The notes under the pieces were generated by a model. It searched no databases. It saw nothing but the letters and a program-made list of their open reading frames with translations, and was not told the origin of the DNA. Below, one piece after another: positions 11,488 through 27,361 of a DNA stretch of 64,000 nucleotides; positions within the stretch are counted from its first letter, which is position 1; each line of letters begins with the position of its first letter. Location: the NCBI GenBank assembly GCA_021613535.1, contig CP075492.1, positions 7,626,001 to 7,690,000 of the forward strand, written 5' to 3'. Made by a program: the position numbers and the translations under genes. This DNA comes from Adineta vaga. Taxonomy: Eukaryota; Rotifera.

Positions 11488-12567
11488 TTATTTAGTAAAA
11501 TCAATAACAACTTTTCCTCTAACTCGACCAGTATCCAAACGTTCGTACGCTTGTTTAACGTCAGTGCTAAATTGAAATACTGAATCAATAATAGGTTTGA
11601 TAGTACCACTGCTAAGCATTGAAAACATTTGATTTGTATTTGTTTCTGTAGCTGATAGATTAATACAATAATAACGTAGTCCAAAACCAGTCATTGATTT
11701 TAAAGAACGAAAGATCATAGCTGGAGTAAAAAGATAAGAAGCAGCGCCACCAAGAATATCTCGTGACGTTTTATCACCGACGATTGTTAGATAAATTGAT
11801 TGATTTGATTTTAAAAGACCTGAATTCAAATGTGGTATCAATTGTACTCCACCAACGCAATCGAGAATAACATCATATGGTCCATATTGTTTACTTGTCA
11901 ATACAATATCATTTACTGTATAATCGATCACTTCATTAGCACCCATTTCTTTAACAAATTCAATATTTTGTGTTGAACATATTCCTACAACATTTTTATT
12001 CATTGCTCGAGCTATCTGACATGCAACATGACCAACACCACCAGATGCTCCGAGAATAAGTATTTTTTCATCATTTGTCTTATCATTTCGTTGTAAACCA
12101 CCCCAACTATTTAAAGCTGTATAAGCAGTAAGAAAAGCTAATGGCATTGCAGCTGCCTCAACATGTGTTAGATTGACTGGTTTATGGGTCAAACTAGACA
12201 TTGTCGCCGATAATTTTATATATTGACTAAGACATCCATTTCCAGCAATTGATAAATTCAATCCAAATACTTCATCACCTATTTTATATTTAGTAACATC
12301 ACTACCAATTTTATGAATAATACCAGAAAAATCAGCAGCAGGAATTTTTGGTTTAGTAATACCAGAAGCTAATATCCAATTAGCGATCCACTGTGGTATA
12401 TTACCAATTTGTATATCAACAGGATTGAGAGCAATTGCTTTGATTTCAATAATTACTTCGGATGGGCCCAATTGAGTATCAAGAGTAATATTCGTTTGTT
12501 GTAATGTTTGCGTAAGTGGACCTTGTTCATAATAAACCCAAGCTTTTGATTGTATCATTGATTCCAT
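11488..12567 (-). CDS. Quinone-reductase-like MDR oxidoreductase
   Basis: Intronless frame of 359 residues. It has the zinc-free medium-chain dehydrogenase layout. An N-terminal GroES-like half carries ALNPVDIQIG and PAADFSGIIHKIG. A Rossmann half carries the NADPH motif GASGGVG (173-179), VILDCVGG and the C-terminal GRVRGKVVIDF. Such enzymes reduce quinones or enones with NADPH. RTN4IP1-like and fungal zinc-binding-domain-type oxidoreductases are the nearest groups I can name. The absence of introns beside intron-containing PPOX, and the fungal/plant flavour of the motifs, make horizontal acquisition possible but unproven. The substrate is unknown. Confidence 0.85.
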   Translation of the reverse strand: MESMIQSKAWVYYEQGPLTQTLQQTNITLDTQLGPSEVIIEIKAIALNPVDIQIGNIPQWIANWILASGITKPKIPAADFSGIIHKIGSDVTKYKIGDEVFGLNLSIAGNGCLSQYIKLSATMSSLTHKPVNLTHVEAAAMPLAFLTAYTALNSWGGLQRNDKTNDEKILILGASGGVGHVACQIARAMNKNVVGICSTQNIEFVKEMGANEVIDYTVNDIVLTSKQYGPYDVILDCVGGVQLIPHLNSGLLKSNQSIYLTIVGDKTSRDILGGAASYLFTPAMIFRSLKSMTGFGLRYYCINLSATETNTNQMFSMLSSGTIKPIIDSVFQFSTDVKQAYERLDTGRVRGKVVIDFTK

Positions 12568-13482
12568 TATTATCTATTTTAGAAAGTGAAGAGAGAAGTT
12601 CTTTATTTATTGAATAAATGATATGATACATTGAAGGACAATGATTCATCGAAAAGGTTTTTACATCAATGTAACACGCTCATGCACTATACAGAACATA
12701 GACTCTGATTTCATACAACAAATGTTTTCATGAGATTAGAAACTTGCTAAAATTGAAATACAGTACACATTTGTTTAATAATTAATTATAAGAACAGAAT
12801 ATAATTCAAAGTTTGTTAAGAAAAAGTCTCTATTATGAGTTTCTCTCAATGATATGGCTTAATTGATTGTTATTCGTATAGTTTCAAAGTTTCATGTACG
12901 CCAAATTTCTCTGCAGGAAGTTCTAAATCTTTCTCTCTCTCTCTCTCTCTAGCTCCTAATTAATACTTATCAAGATGAAAAATAATGCGAAAATGCCAAA
13001 TGAAATTAGCATTATTAAGCTATTTTTCTTTCATTTCTGATCATTGATTACAGCTCATTGAGACAGTTTCCCCAACCATTAATGAAAATGAATTTGAAGA
13101 AATGACTTTTTCAAATAATTAGTAAGTAAGGTATGATTAAATATTCTTTTGACTTTTTTATTCTACATAAACTTCGTATAATATAAATACGTACTTTTAG
13201 TTTAAATTCAGTGTTTTCTAGCGAATCTCTAATTAATAAGATTTTTCGTCTGAACAAATATCTAAAAAGACATGTTAATAAATAGATTCAAAGATTTCCT
13301 TTCTTATTTATCTTTTATTCTCATCAATTATTATCACAAAAAGAGAATCTTATAACTAAAAAGTACAAAACATAAATGAGAAGTATGATATCTTTTACTC
13401 AAAGAAAAAATCTATATAATTCTTCTCTCTTTCTCTTCTCCTCACACATTCCTTATTTCTATTTCCAAAAGCTCATACACAA
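12568..13482. other. Intergenic between divergent genes
   Basis: About 900 bp. A (TC)n microsatellite lies near 12930-12950. A T/C-rich tract at 13420-13445 precedes the downstream GPCR start. No gene was seen. Confidence 0.5.
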
Positions 13483-14499
13483 ATGAATATTGCATCAATT
13501 CAAGAATTAACAATTAATATTTCATATTATACACCCTATGCTATTCTTCTTCTCGGTAATATGAATTGTATATGTAACTTTATTACATTTACTACCAAAC
13601 AATTACGATCTAATTCATGTGGATGGTATTTTCTCATGTCTGCTCTCTTCGATTTTTTCTATATTAATTTTGGTTTATTTACAAAATTAGCATCCGAACA
13701 GTATGGTAGTACGTTACAAAATACAGATCTTGCTTGGTGTCGAATGCGTGTATTTTTAACATGGGTTTTGCCATGTTTTGCCACAAGTTATTTAGTTTTA
13801 GCGTCTCTTGATCGATGGTTATCAACATCAATGAATACACGACTTCGAGCATTTAGTCAACTGAGAATTGCGTATCGTATTACACCCATTCCAATTATTT
13901 TACATAGTCTTACAACATCACATCAATTCATTTATTATGATCTTCGACCTAATTGTGCATCATTACCAGGCACTTATGCTTATTTCTTATCGATGTATAG
14001 TATCGTTTGGACAAGTTTAATACCACAAGGTTCTATGCTTCTATTTGGAATTTTAACATATTTAAATATAAGAAAAAGTCGTCAACGTCTTATTCATCCA
14101 ATCACAGATGTAACAAATCCTAATCAACAACAACGTAGTCGAACAGATATACAAATGATTAAAATTACTTTAATTCAAGTCATTTGTAGTTCAATCTTAC
14201 TAAATATTCGAACAGCTTATTATGCATATGTAACACTTTCAACAAGCATATCCAAGGATAATTATCGTCGTGCTGTTGAATCATTAATATTACAAATATC
14301 AAGTTTCATTTTTTATCTTAATTTCAGCAAAAGTTTCTTTCTTAATACTTTATCAAGTAAATTATTTCGTCGAATTTTTAATCAACGTTGCATGATGTGT
14401 TGGTATCGAATAACCTGGTGGAAAGTTCGAGTATTGCCAAAAAATGGAAATCAGACAGATCATACAAGAATTGCAACAATTAATGTACGAGAAAAGTGA
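13483..14499 (+). CDS. Rhodopsin-like 7TM receptor, intronless
   Basis: 338 residues, single exon. TM1 contains YAILLLGNMNCICNFITF with the class A Asn. TM3 ends in SLDRW, a DRY variant. The third cytoplasmic loop is basic (RKSRQRL), and TM7 is followed by KSFFLNTLSSKLFRRIF, a helix-8-like segment. The ligand cannot be predicted. The pattern resembles the expanded orphan peptide/chemosensory receptors of rotifers. Seven hydrophobic segments are visible, and no usual NPxxY is evident (YLNFS at the expected place). Confidence 0.85.
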   Translation: MNIASIQELTINISYYTPYAILLLGNMNCICNFITFTTKQLRSNSCGWYFLMSALFDFFYINFGLFTKLASEQYGSTLQNTDLAWCRMRVFLTWVLPCFATSYLVLASLDRWLSTSMNTRLRAFSQLRIAYRITPIPIILHSLTTSHQFIYYDLRPNCASLPGTYAYFLSMYSIVWTSLIPQGSMLLFGILTYLNIRKSRQRLIHPITDVTNPNQQQRSRTDIQMIKITLIQVICSSILLNIRTAYYAYVTLSTSISKDNYRRAVESLILQISSFIFYLNFSKSFFLNTLSSKLFRRIFNQRCMMCWYRITWWKVRVLPKNGNQTDHTRIATINVREK

Positions 14500-17400
14500 T
14501 TCATGAATAATAAATCGATCATTTCAAAAAACTTATTTAAGTTCAAATAAATATCTCGATTGTCGAGTAGAAAATGATTTACTTTTTCCTTTTATCAGAA
14601 AAACCACTATAGAAATTTCAAACATATAATTAAAAAGTGATACTTGAATGTCGACATAAAACATTCACATGAATAGACTAGTTATCATTCGTTTAACATG
14701 CAGTAAAAGTACATTCATACTTGCTAAATGATATGATTCGAACAAATATAAATTATTCTGTATGTGTGTTTCTACTACTAAAAGATAACATCAACGTCGG
14801 AAATTATTTCTGAATGAATACATATTTAGTTTCGCTTCGATATATAAAGGACAAATAATAGTTGTTTTCCGTAAATAATAGATCAAGACACGGAAATGAT
14901 CTTTTGATAATTATCGATAGATCTCTTTGAACGAATACAAAACATACATAAAAGATTACTATTTGATTTCTAAGTAATGTAGATCAAATATGGATGATAT
15001 ATTTTGATAGAAAAATCTTCCGAATTATTCGTCTAATAATGAATGTTATAAAGTAAGTATTCGTACATCTTTTCCTTGTATAAAATCTTGATTCTTTTTC
15101 CGTTCATCGTTTGATTATAACTTACTAATTTTAATAAAGAGAATCTTTGGAAACGGAAGACGATCTTCGCATAAAATACATATAATCAAAAAGGTTGTTT
15201 CCTCTTCATTTGAACTTGTTAGCCACTCTTACATTTTCATTAGAACGTGGGGGTGGCTAGTTGATCTGTCTCAGTGAGAATATTCAAGAGAAATTTTTGA
15301 GCATGTAAACATGAACATAATTATAAAAACGAAATCATCTTCAATTTAAATAAAATTCAGCATTAGATCACAAAAATCCATGAAACTCATCTTTGGAGGA
15401 TTATTTTTTGTATCTCTCTCTCTCTTAGAATTGAACTATAGATTAATCGATCATTTATTCGAGACAAATGCATTTAATCACGAACATGATCGTTTTTTTA
15501 GAAGAGCTCACTTAAAGAAACGAACTTATTAGCTCCATCACGATCAGTACAAAAACAGTTATTTCAGACTTTTTAACCTTGAGCTATGATATTCTTCCAT
15601 ATAAAAGAAATCTAGGTCAGTTAGATAATTTATCGAACCTTTCTTTGTCTGATTTCATTTAACACAAATGAAACCGAGACTTTGAAAAGAGAATTATTTA
15701 TTTTGATATCAGATAGACTAATTACACACTTGTTCATGTGTGTTTATCGAAAGTAAACTGCTGCGTATGTCAACAAGATCTATTTTTAACAAAGTACTTA
15801 AAAATTTTTATTTTTCAATGTAGAAAAGTATATTGAGGAAATTTTCAATGTTTTATCAACTTTAATTGTATGTTCGTAAAAGATTTAGTTCATTCAATTG
15901 ATAGTACTCATGCATAAGCTTGTATTTCTGTTTCATTCACTTAAGACAGAGGAAAGACAGTTCTATTTATAAAACATTTTTTTTCATTGGAAAACTAATA
16001 ACTTGTTCTCGTGTAATCGATTTATTCAAACGAACAAATATTCAAGTACTCATACTTTCCGGTATGAAGTGACAATCGAGAATTGTGTAAAAGAAAGAAG
16101 AAAAAGAAAGGGAAGCGTCTTGTTTAGGTCGAAGAAATCTTTTGTTCGATTGTCGATAGGCTCGTGCACTCCGGTTGTTGTTTCTGATAATACCTTCAGG
16201 GTAGACTGCCTTGATTTTGTTGATGTCTTTACAGAAGAACGTACGTTGTGTAGAAGATTTACCATCTACTTTCGAAAAGTTATTCCTATTGTATATGTTT
16301 GTATTACATTTTTTTAGCGTGACTTAACATGATTGATGATTTCAAGCGGTTGAAGCTTCTTGTTACTGTTTTTTCTTCTTCTTCTTCTTCTCCGTTTTCT
16401 TCTTCCAATGATGGGCAAGTGTTGATGCTATCAGAATCGCAAGACATCATCTCAGTTATCAATGATGGGGAAGAAAAGAAGACTGTTATTCTTGGATTTC
16501 ATCATCTTATCTCATATGCGAAATCAAAACAAAAAATCATTTGTATATATTCATATTTATAAATCATTGATTCATTTCATCGTAATGCATATACTTTGAA
16601 AAAAAGAAACAACAACAACAGAGAACTTCAATTCATTTACTTTCGTCATCATACAACTAGATTTCATGATGTTAATGTTAAATAATTGGCATAGTGTTGA
16701 TTGTTGATATATAACAGCGGAACTTGTCAAAAATATCTTTTCTATATCAATGTTGACAGATAATACTAGTATACGAAGTTATTTCATCAAGAGAAAAAGA
16801 AATGTATATTCTCTTCTAAATTGATTATGCTACAAAGGCATATGTGTTTGTCAATAAGTAGCATACGAGATATAAATATTAATTTTGGGAAACGAAAAAA
16901 AATGGATAAATCAATCAATTGATATAAAACTATCATATCTATTATGTGTAAGTTTAAGTTGATTATCAAATTGACTAGATGTTATTGCCTGAGATTGTCA
17001 CGAGAAGAATTCTTTTATATTTGTGATGGGCACGCATCTTGTCATCTGATGACAGTTAATGCTGATGCATGAGTGATGAATTCAAATACAGTAATATCAA
17101 TAGTCCATAAAAAAGCACGAAGACACTGGAACAGAGAGAGAGACAGACAAACAAATAGACAAAAAAAATTGTCTCCTCATAGTTGGGAAGTACGAACGGA
17201 TGTCTGTATATCTTATGTCTACATATATAGCTTGAGAGAAATAAGTTATTGCTGGTATTATTACCGCTACATTGTCGGTTAGATTTAGAGTTCGGCTTGC
17301 CACTCATATTCTCTCTTTTTCTTTTCCATGTCAGAATTGCTTTTCTCTATTCTTTCTTTTCTCGTCTATATAGCTTGTTGTCTCTTTCTTTTTCCTTTTT

Positions 17401-17967
17401 TTTCCTCGTTTTATTCTACTTCTTCTTTCACTCGTTTGCATTCGATAACGTCACGCAAAGACTGTTCGTTAGCTGTGAAAACTCGATTCTTTTTTTTTCT
17501 TCGCTACTATTTTACTATGAGTTCTTTTGTTAGACATGCGCACATTATAGTCGATAATTGTTTTTTCTTCTCTGTAGCCCGTCCTTCATTGTGCGTTCTT
17601 TGTCATTTACGTATGTATCCTCTAATTTTTATTCTATTAAAAAATTAATTAAGCTTTAAACAAGTTGTCCAAAGATGTGACAATTCTCGACTTCTCATTT
17701 TTTATGTTCGTAATCATTAGTAGAATTAATTCGTCTTCTTCTTCTTCTTTCTTTTATTGACAGATGAGAAAATTAGATTTTCAAACGTTTTCTCTTTCTA
17801 TGTACTCGTCGATAAAAGTATCCAATCACTCTTTTTTAGAAATTTACCTAATGGAAAACAAAATGGTTGGAATATATATGATTGACTTGCAACCTTTACT
17901 TTTGTAGATGGATAAGCCATTACTATTCATATGACTATGATATATATAACGACGAAAAGAAATTATA
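14500..17967. other. 3.5 kb gene-poor region
   Basis: The longest stretch without a convincing gene. The frames at 16003-16317, 16329-16562, 17056-17307 and 17249-17648 are low-complexity (TCT or TTC runs near 16376 and 17730, T-rich near 17320-17420) and overlap on both strands. I recognise no RNA gene, tandem array or transposon end. It may hold distal regulatory DNA or non-coding transcripts. Confidence 0.4.
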
Positions 17968-18462
17968 ATGCAAATGTCAATTGTTATCGAATTAGTTTTT
18001 CTATTTATTTTTTCAACAAATCGTCTTCGTTCTTCATTTTTTACTCAAGCTGATTCAGCGTCATGTCGCAGACAAGTTGAATGTTTCATATGTGATTCAC
18101 GAGAAAATCAAGCATGCGAAGATTCACGAACTTTTACTCAAAATCAAATACCAACACGTTTATGTGATGATTATTGTTTGAAAGTATGGACACGTGAAAA
18201 TGATACTATTAGTGGAGATGATAAAGTCACTGCATTACGTTATGTTCGACGTGATTGTCATAAAATCTTTCGTTATCATATAAAAAAAGCAGAAACTTGT
18301 TATCAACATAAGAAACATCATACGGATTCGTTTTGTTTATGCAGTTCGGATCGGTGTAATTCATCTATTAATATTCGACTAAAACCTCTCTACTATTGGC
18401 TTTTTTTCATATTTTTTATTTTTTATTGTATCGATGTGTTTTCTTTGGTTATTAATTATTAG
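17968..18462 (+). CDS. Secreted or GPI-anchored Ly6/three-finger protein
   Basis: 164 residues, one exon. An N-terminal hydrophobic leader (about 1-27) precedes a Cys-rich domain beginning CFICDSREN and ending with CLCSSDRCNS, the typical closing Cys-Asn of Ly6/uPAR domains. At least ten Cys are spaced like the invertebrate Quiver/Sleepless group (TRLCDDYCLKVW, RRDCHKIF, ETCYQHKK). The C-terminal 25 residues are strongly hydrophobic, as expected of a GPI-attachment signal or a TM anchor. Relatives modulate ion channels or form septate junctions, but no specific role can be assigned here. Confidence 0.75.
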   Translation: MQMSIVIELVFLFIFSTNRLRSSFFTQADSASCRRQVECFICDSRENQACEDSRTFTQNQIPTRLCDDYCLKVWTRENDTISGDDKVTALRYVRRDCHKIFRYHIKKAETCYQHKKHHTDSFCLCSSDRCNSSINIRLKPLYYWLFFIFFIFYCIDVFSLVINY

Positions 18463-18604
18463 TTCGATCAAAGACTGTTGTACAAATAATGAAGAAAAAA
18501 CAAGATGAGTTTAGAACGAGTGAAAAGAAAACGATTGATCTTCTTTTTTCTTTCTGAAAGACAAACGTATAGTACCACCGGAAATTTCTAGAAAAATACG
18601 ATTG

Positions 18605-22522
<3,918 letters not shown>

Positions 22523-22677
22523 TCGATTTGAATTTATCGAACACTTATCTACAATAAGAATTTAATATTTGTTCTTCGAAATATTCTATACAATAGAGAA
22601 TAAAATAACAACGAGATTATCAGGAAAAGAAAAATACATATGACCGGTCCCAAAAAAGAGAAAAAGAAAATGTCAGT

Positions 22678-25600
22678 TTAATTTAAACGAGTATTCAATT
22701 TTTCAGAATGAGCTTGTAATTCAGGAAATATTTGTAGGAGAATTTCATCAAGTATCATGTAAAATAACTAAAAAAAAACAAGATTCGAATTAGAATGCAT
22801 ATATTCTTCAAAAAACAAGTAAGATCTAATAACATACTTGCTTGTTCAGTAAAGGATCTTGAAAATATCGTAATATCATTTGTAAACCATTTTGAATATT
22901 GGATTTTCCAAGAACTAATTTGATTGGTTCTAAAAATAAAATAAATAAACAAACATTTTCAATATCGCACATCCAAATTCATGTGGACGATTACGAGCAA
23001 AATGTACTGAATACTTACTTGGTAAATATTCTTCTGCAGCTGCAACAACATCATCAAAATTGACGTGATCCGTTGGACTAGAATACATTAATCATTGAAA
23101 TCGTTGACAACATTGTATTTACTCTTCTTACCCTTTCTTCTCAGCATCATTTGGAAAAATTGTATCTAAAAAAAGAAATCTCAATGAAACGAATTCTTTC
23201 AAATTGAAAATTCTAACCTCGAAGAGCATGTATAACATCCAGAATATTTTCTTCGTCAGCTAAAATTTCATCCACAGTCTCATCAACAAAATGTGAAAAA
23301 AATGAATTAAATGAATTGTTTAATGGTACTCGAAGTAAATCTAATATATAGATTAATAATGGTGATGCAGAGAAAACTTGTTTTGCTATAATAACAAAAT
23401 AAATCACTTGATTAATCAACAAAATATTCATACCAATGACAATTAGATGATCATAGGCACTCTCATGTTCTTCATTTGTAGATTTTTCTGTTGTAAATTC
23501 AGCGATTGATTCAGTGATATTTGCATTATTTCCAAACATTGTATTTTGTAACTAGAGAAGACAGAAAAAAAAGAGCTCCAGATTTATGTTAAGATTAAAT
23601 CGAATCAATTCATACTTTAGCTTCGATAATATCAGTAAAAATCGGACTTGGTTGTGTTGCTTTTGGTTTTGCTGGTTCAGCATAATTGATTAATGAGATA
23701 AGGAATGGATCAAGATATTGACCTTTCTACATGAATCAATTTAGATTTATGAATAAAAATCAACAAATTTTATCGCACTTCAATACGTAATCGACGTGGA
23801 ACAACTTTGATCATTTTGGCTAAAAAAGATTTTCATTATGAATTTCATGAAAAAGAATATTTAACCATGTTACCTAAAATGATTTCACCATTTGGTAATG
23901 TAAATTCATCAGGTTGTGTTAGAAAATTATACAATAACTCGCTATTACGTAATGTTGGTTTGGATAGTAGATGCTAAAAGAAAGATAACTATATAAATTC
24001 TGTATTTTCTAAAAAAATATAATATACTCTTAGGAAATATTCAAAATCTTTTTTCAATGATTGAAGAAATTCAACACTCCGAGCAATTGTTCCTGATCTC
24101 CTCGGAGGTAGACGTGCATCAGAAAAAACACCATGAAATTCAGTTAATTTTTGTTCTAATAGATAAAAATCGGTATAACGTCTAAAATCAAAACTATAGT
24201 CATATTTTACATCGAACATTGTTAATTTACCTTGCCACAAGCCAATTCGACTTTTCATCGTCTATTGTCATTGGACCATCTAAAGATCGAAGATTTTCAA
24301 TTGATATTCTCAAAAATGAAATGATCATTCTTACTATTAGTTGGGTCTGTTCGTTGTACGACAATCATGAATACACAATATTTTACTTGTGAATTCATAC
24401 TTTCGCGTACTTCTTCGGCATGACTGATTTGTACACGCCATGTATTCAGATCTCTATCATCATATGACTAAATGAAAGTGAGCATGAATAGGAAGAAGAA
24501 AAAGAGACAAAAAGAACGTACACTATTGCTACCAATACTTGCAGTATCTTCAGGACATTTCAAATTTGCATCATCTTTTTCCTCTAATTCTATAACCAAA
24601 TGAAATTTTCATAGTTTTAGAAAACTATTATTCAGTTACGTTGAGAAAAAAGTTTATACCTTGATATGAAGTTGTTGTATACGGTTTCGATGCAGTACGT
24701 TGTCGTGTAGTATCATTAGTATTTCTAAACGGAAGAATAAAAAAAAACTTGCTTTACTCTTTGAACAAATTAACAACACTAAGGATAGATAACAAAGCAA
24801 AATGTATACATAGAAAATATAATAGGGAGATGAAAAATATATATATATATAATTGTGCATGATCAAACCTGATTTCTTCAATATGAACGAAATCTAATGC
24901 GATTTCATCAAAACTACGATAATTTATATGGAGAGAGAGAGAGAAAAAAGAGATAACTGAATCAAATAATTTCAAAAGAAATGAACTAACTTTTGATCTT
25001 TCATTCTATAATCCGGTGAATCCATTCGTCTTCCACATATATAAAGAAAATGTTCATCACTTGAGAGAAAACATTGTTGATATTTTTGTTCGACTAATTC
25101 ATAAATTTTACAATGAAAACGAGATAATAATGTAAATGTATGTGGAACATCGAATGCCTGCATAGAATTATCTGACTTATCGTCTTCTGTACTTTCTGTA
25201 ATTGATGCTTCCAAATGATTGTAGATCAAATCTTTGATATCATTGACTAATGTATCATTTGGATCATGAATATTACTAATGCTTACATGTGCATCGGATG
25301 TTTTCGGATTTAAATAACGTTCATCAATATTTTTTAAACGTTGATAGATTTTCTTTCGAACTAATATGTTTGATGCTGATGGAATATCATTTAAAATATC
25401 CGATAATGTAACATATATACTCAGTAGACCAATTGAACCATGTCGATCAAGTACGCGACTAAATTGATTCAATAATTCTTTTTCATACATAACATCGGTT
25501 AATTCTAAAGCTAATTGGTTCTTATGTAATGGACCATTCATCGTACAAAATCGTGTTAATAATTCAACTGATGAACTTGGTGGGGGAACAATAACATTAG

Positions 25601-26858
25601 ACATGCCATTTCGACGTTGAATAGCTGTAGTAAAATAGAGATGAAATAAACGATTTAATGTATCCGGTTCACAGGCAGCATCAATACCATCAAGTAAAAT
25701 TTGAGAGGCAATAACTTCCGTTAGAAAATGACGAGATCCTTTACATTCATAGATAAATTTTGGTGTAATAATTGGCATGAGATCAAGAATCAGACGTTTT
25801 AAAAATTTCATTTCAGATTGACGATTATACATCGCAATATGAAGATCGTTTTTGTACATTTTTTTCAAAAATTCAATTGATGATTGAGATTCGTCAGCGG
25901 ATGTTGATTTAATAGTTTGAATGTATCGATCAAATGTTTGAAATATAAGTGGAAGAAAACGTTCAAGAAAGAATGCATTTATATCAATCTATAAAAAACA
26001 AAATCAAGAATTCAACGATCTAAACCATTTTCGAAAACGCTTACATTTTGTACTCGACGAACAACTGTAGCCAATAGAAAACGGAAGACATGTTTTGCTT
26101 CATAAACAAGGCTATCATCTTGTGTGATTATTCTAGAATACAATTGAATTGATCTATGAATAAAAAGAAGAATGATTTGAAAAACTTACGATAACCATGG
26201 ATAAATATGATCTCTAAGACATAAACAACAGAACTAAAATGAAATGATGTGTAAAAATATCAAGAGAAAAAGAAAATCGAAAATATACTTCATCAATAGC
26301 TGTATCAATTCGTTTGGAAAGCATCAAATGAATCCATGGATTCTTCTGTATATAGTGACTATTTGCACTGTAGAAACGGAAAGTGAAAATAGTATAGAAA
26401 AAAGATCATTTAAAAGCGATTGAATTACCATTGTTTTTCAACTAAATCTTTTTGTATATCCTTAAAAACAAGATAGGATTAGAAAGATTTCAATAAGTTC
26501 AATATATATACCTTAGTTGGATCGATGAAAACAAGTAAATTTGGCCAAAATCGCGGCGAACTTTTTGAATTATTCAAAGATGATCTATATAACACATTTC
26601 ATTTGATAAAATTCTCAAACAAAATGTATACGTACACATAATAATCAGTTAATTTATAACTAATACCAAGCAACAGAACGAAGATAAGAAGATGAAGTTT
26701 TCTATGTACAAAAAACAATAATAATAAAAAAATAAAATAGTCCTATCATCAATCGCATACCCAAAAAGAAGTAAAATAATGGTCAGAAACGTAATTACAC
26801 ACAAGCCAACAAAGATTCGTTGGTTACCATCTGTCAACCGGAAATTATCTTTATCCAT
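22678..26858 (-). CDS. SNX14: Sorting nexin 14 homologue
   Basis: Many short exons. The start ATG at 26858 gives an N-terminal membrane segment (VGLCVITFLTIILLLFG). Exon 1 is 26858-26761, exon 2 26701-26636 and exon 3 26584-26512. A PXA domain (LHIAMYNRQSEMKFLKRL, then ASQILLDGI) and an RGS-like domain (LLNQFSRVLDRHGSIGLL) lie in the large exon at about 25868-24990. The PX domain near 24230-24020 has RRYTDFYLLEQKLTEFHG, almost the SNX14 signature. The C-terminal nexin domain ends at 22678 (MILDEILLQIFPELQ). SNX14 anchors in the ER and works at ER-lipid droplet contacts and in autophagy. SNX13, SNX19 and SNX25 share the architecture, but the PX motif points to SNX14. Confidence 0.87.
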
Positions 26859-27361
26859 CTAAAATATATACAAAAATTCAATACAAAACTATATTCATAA
26901 TATTGACTTTCCTCGATCCACGTGTCCTGTAGTATGTTGTTCTCCGTCAAACCTGATCGAATACTTCGATACATATATATATATACGTACGTACACGATC
27001 AGCATCACCTGTGTTCTTCTCTTTACTCGTAATAACTGGTCGCGCTGTATCTAAATATTTCTCTTAACGAAAAAAAGTATCAGGTTGCAAAACTATGAAA
27101 TAAAACGAAGATGATAAATGCGTTCGATTATTTCATATTATAGATTAAAACGAAAATCAAGAAGAAACACAAATACAAAGGTATGTTACAGCTTGTGTAA
27201 AATTTTATCATAAAATCGGAAATAAAGAATGTTTTTTTTCACTAAAAACAGAAATGGCACGAAATCAACAAGGAAAAACACATTAAATGTTACAATTCAA
27301 AACAAATAAATAAATCTTTTTTTGATTTTTTAAAAAAATTCTATAGACATTCATGTTCTTT
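26859..27361. other. Intergenic, SNX14 5' flank and TOM1 3' UTR
   Basis: AT-rich with a short TA/CGTA microsatellite near 26968-26994. No gene was seen. Confidence 0.5.

Noticed and set aside
16003-16562. Frames of 104 and 77 codons in the gene-poor stretch
   Set aside because: Biased composition, no recognisable motif, overlapping antisense frame.
17249-17648. Plus-strand frames of 94 and 106 codons
   Set aside because: Phe/Leu/Ser-only translations of T/C-rich DNA overlapping each other and antisense frames.
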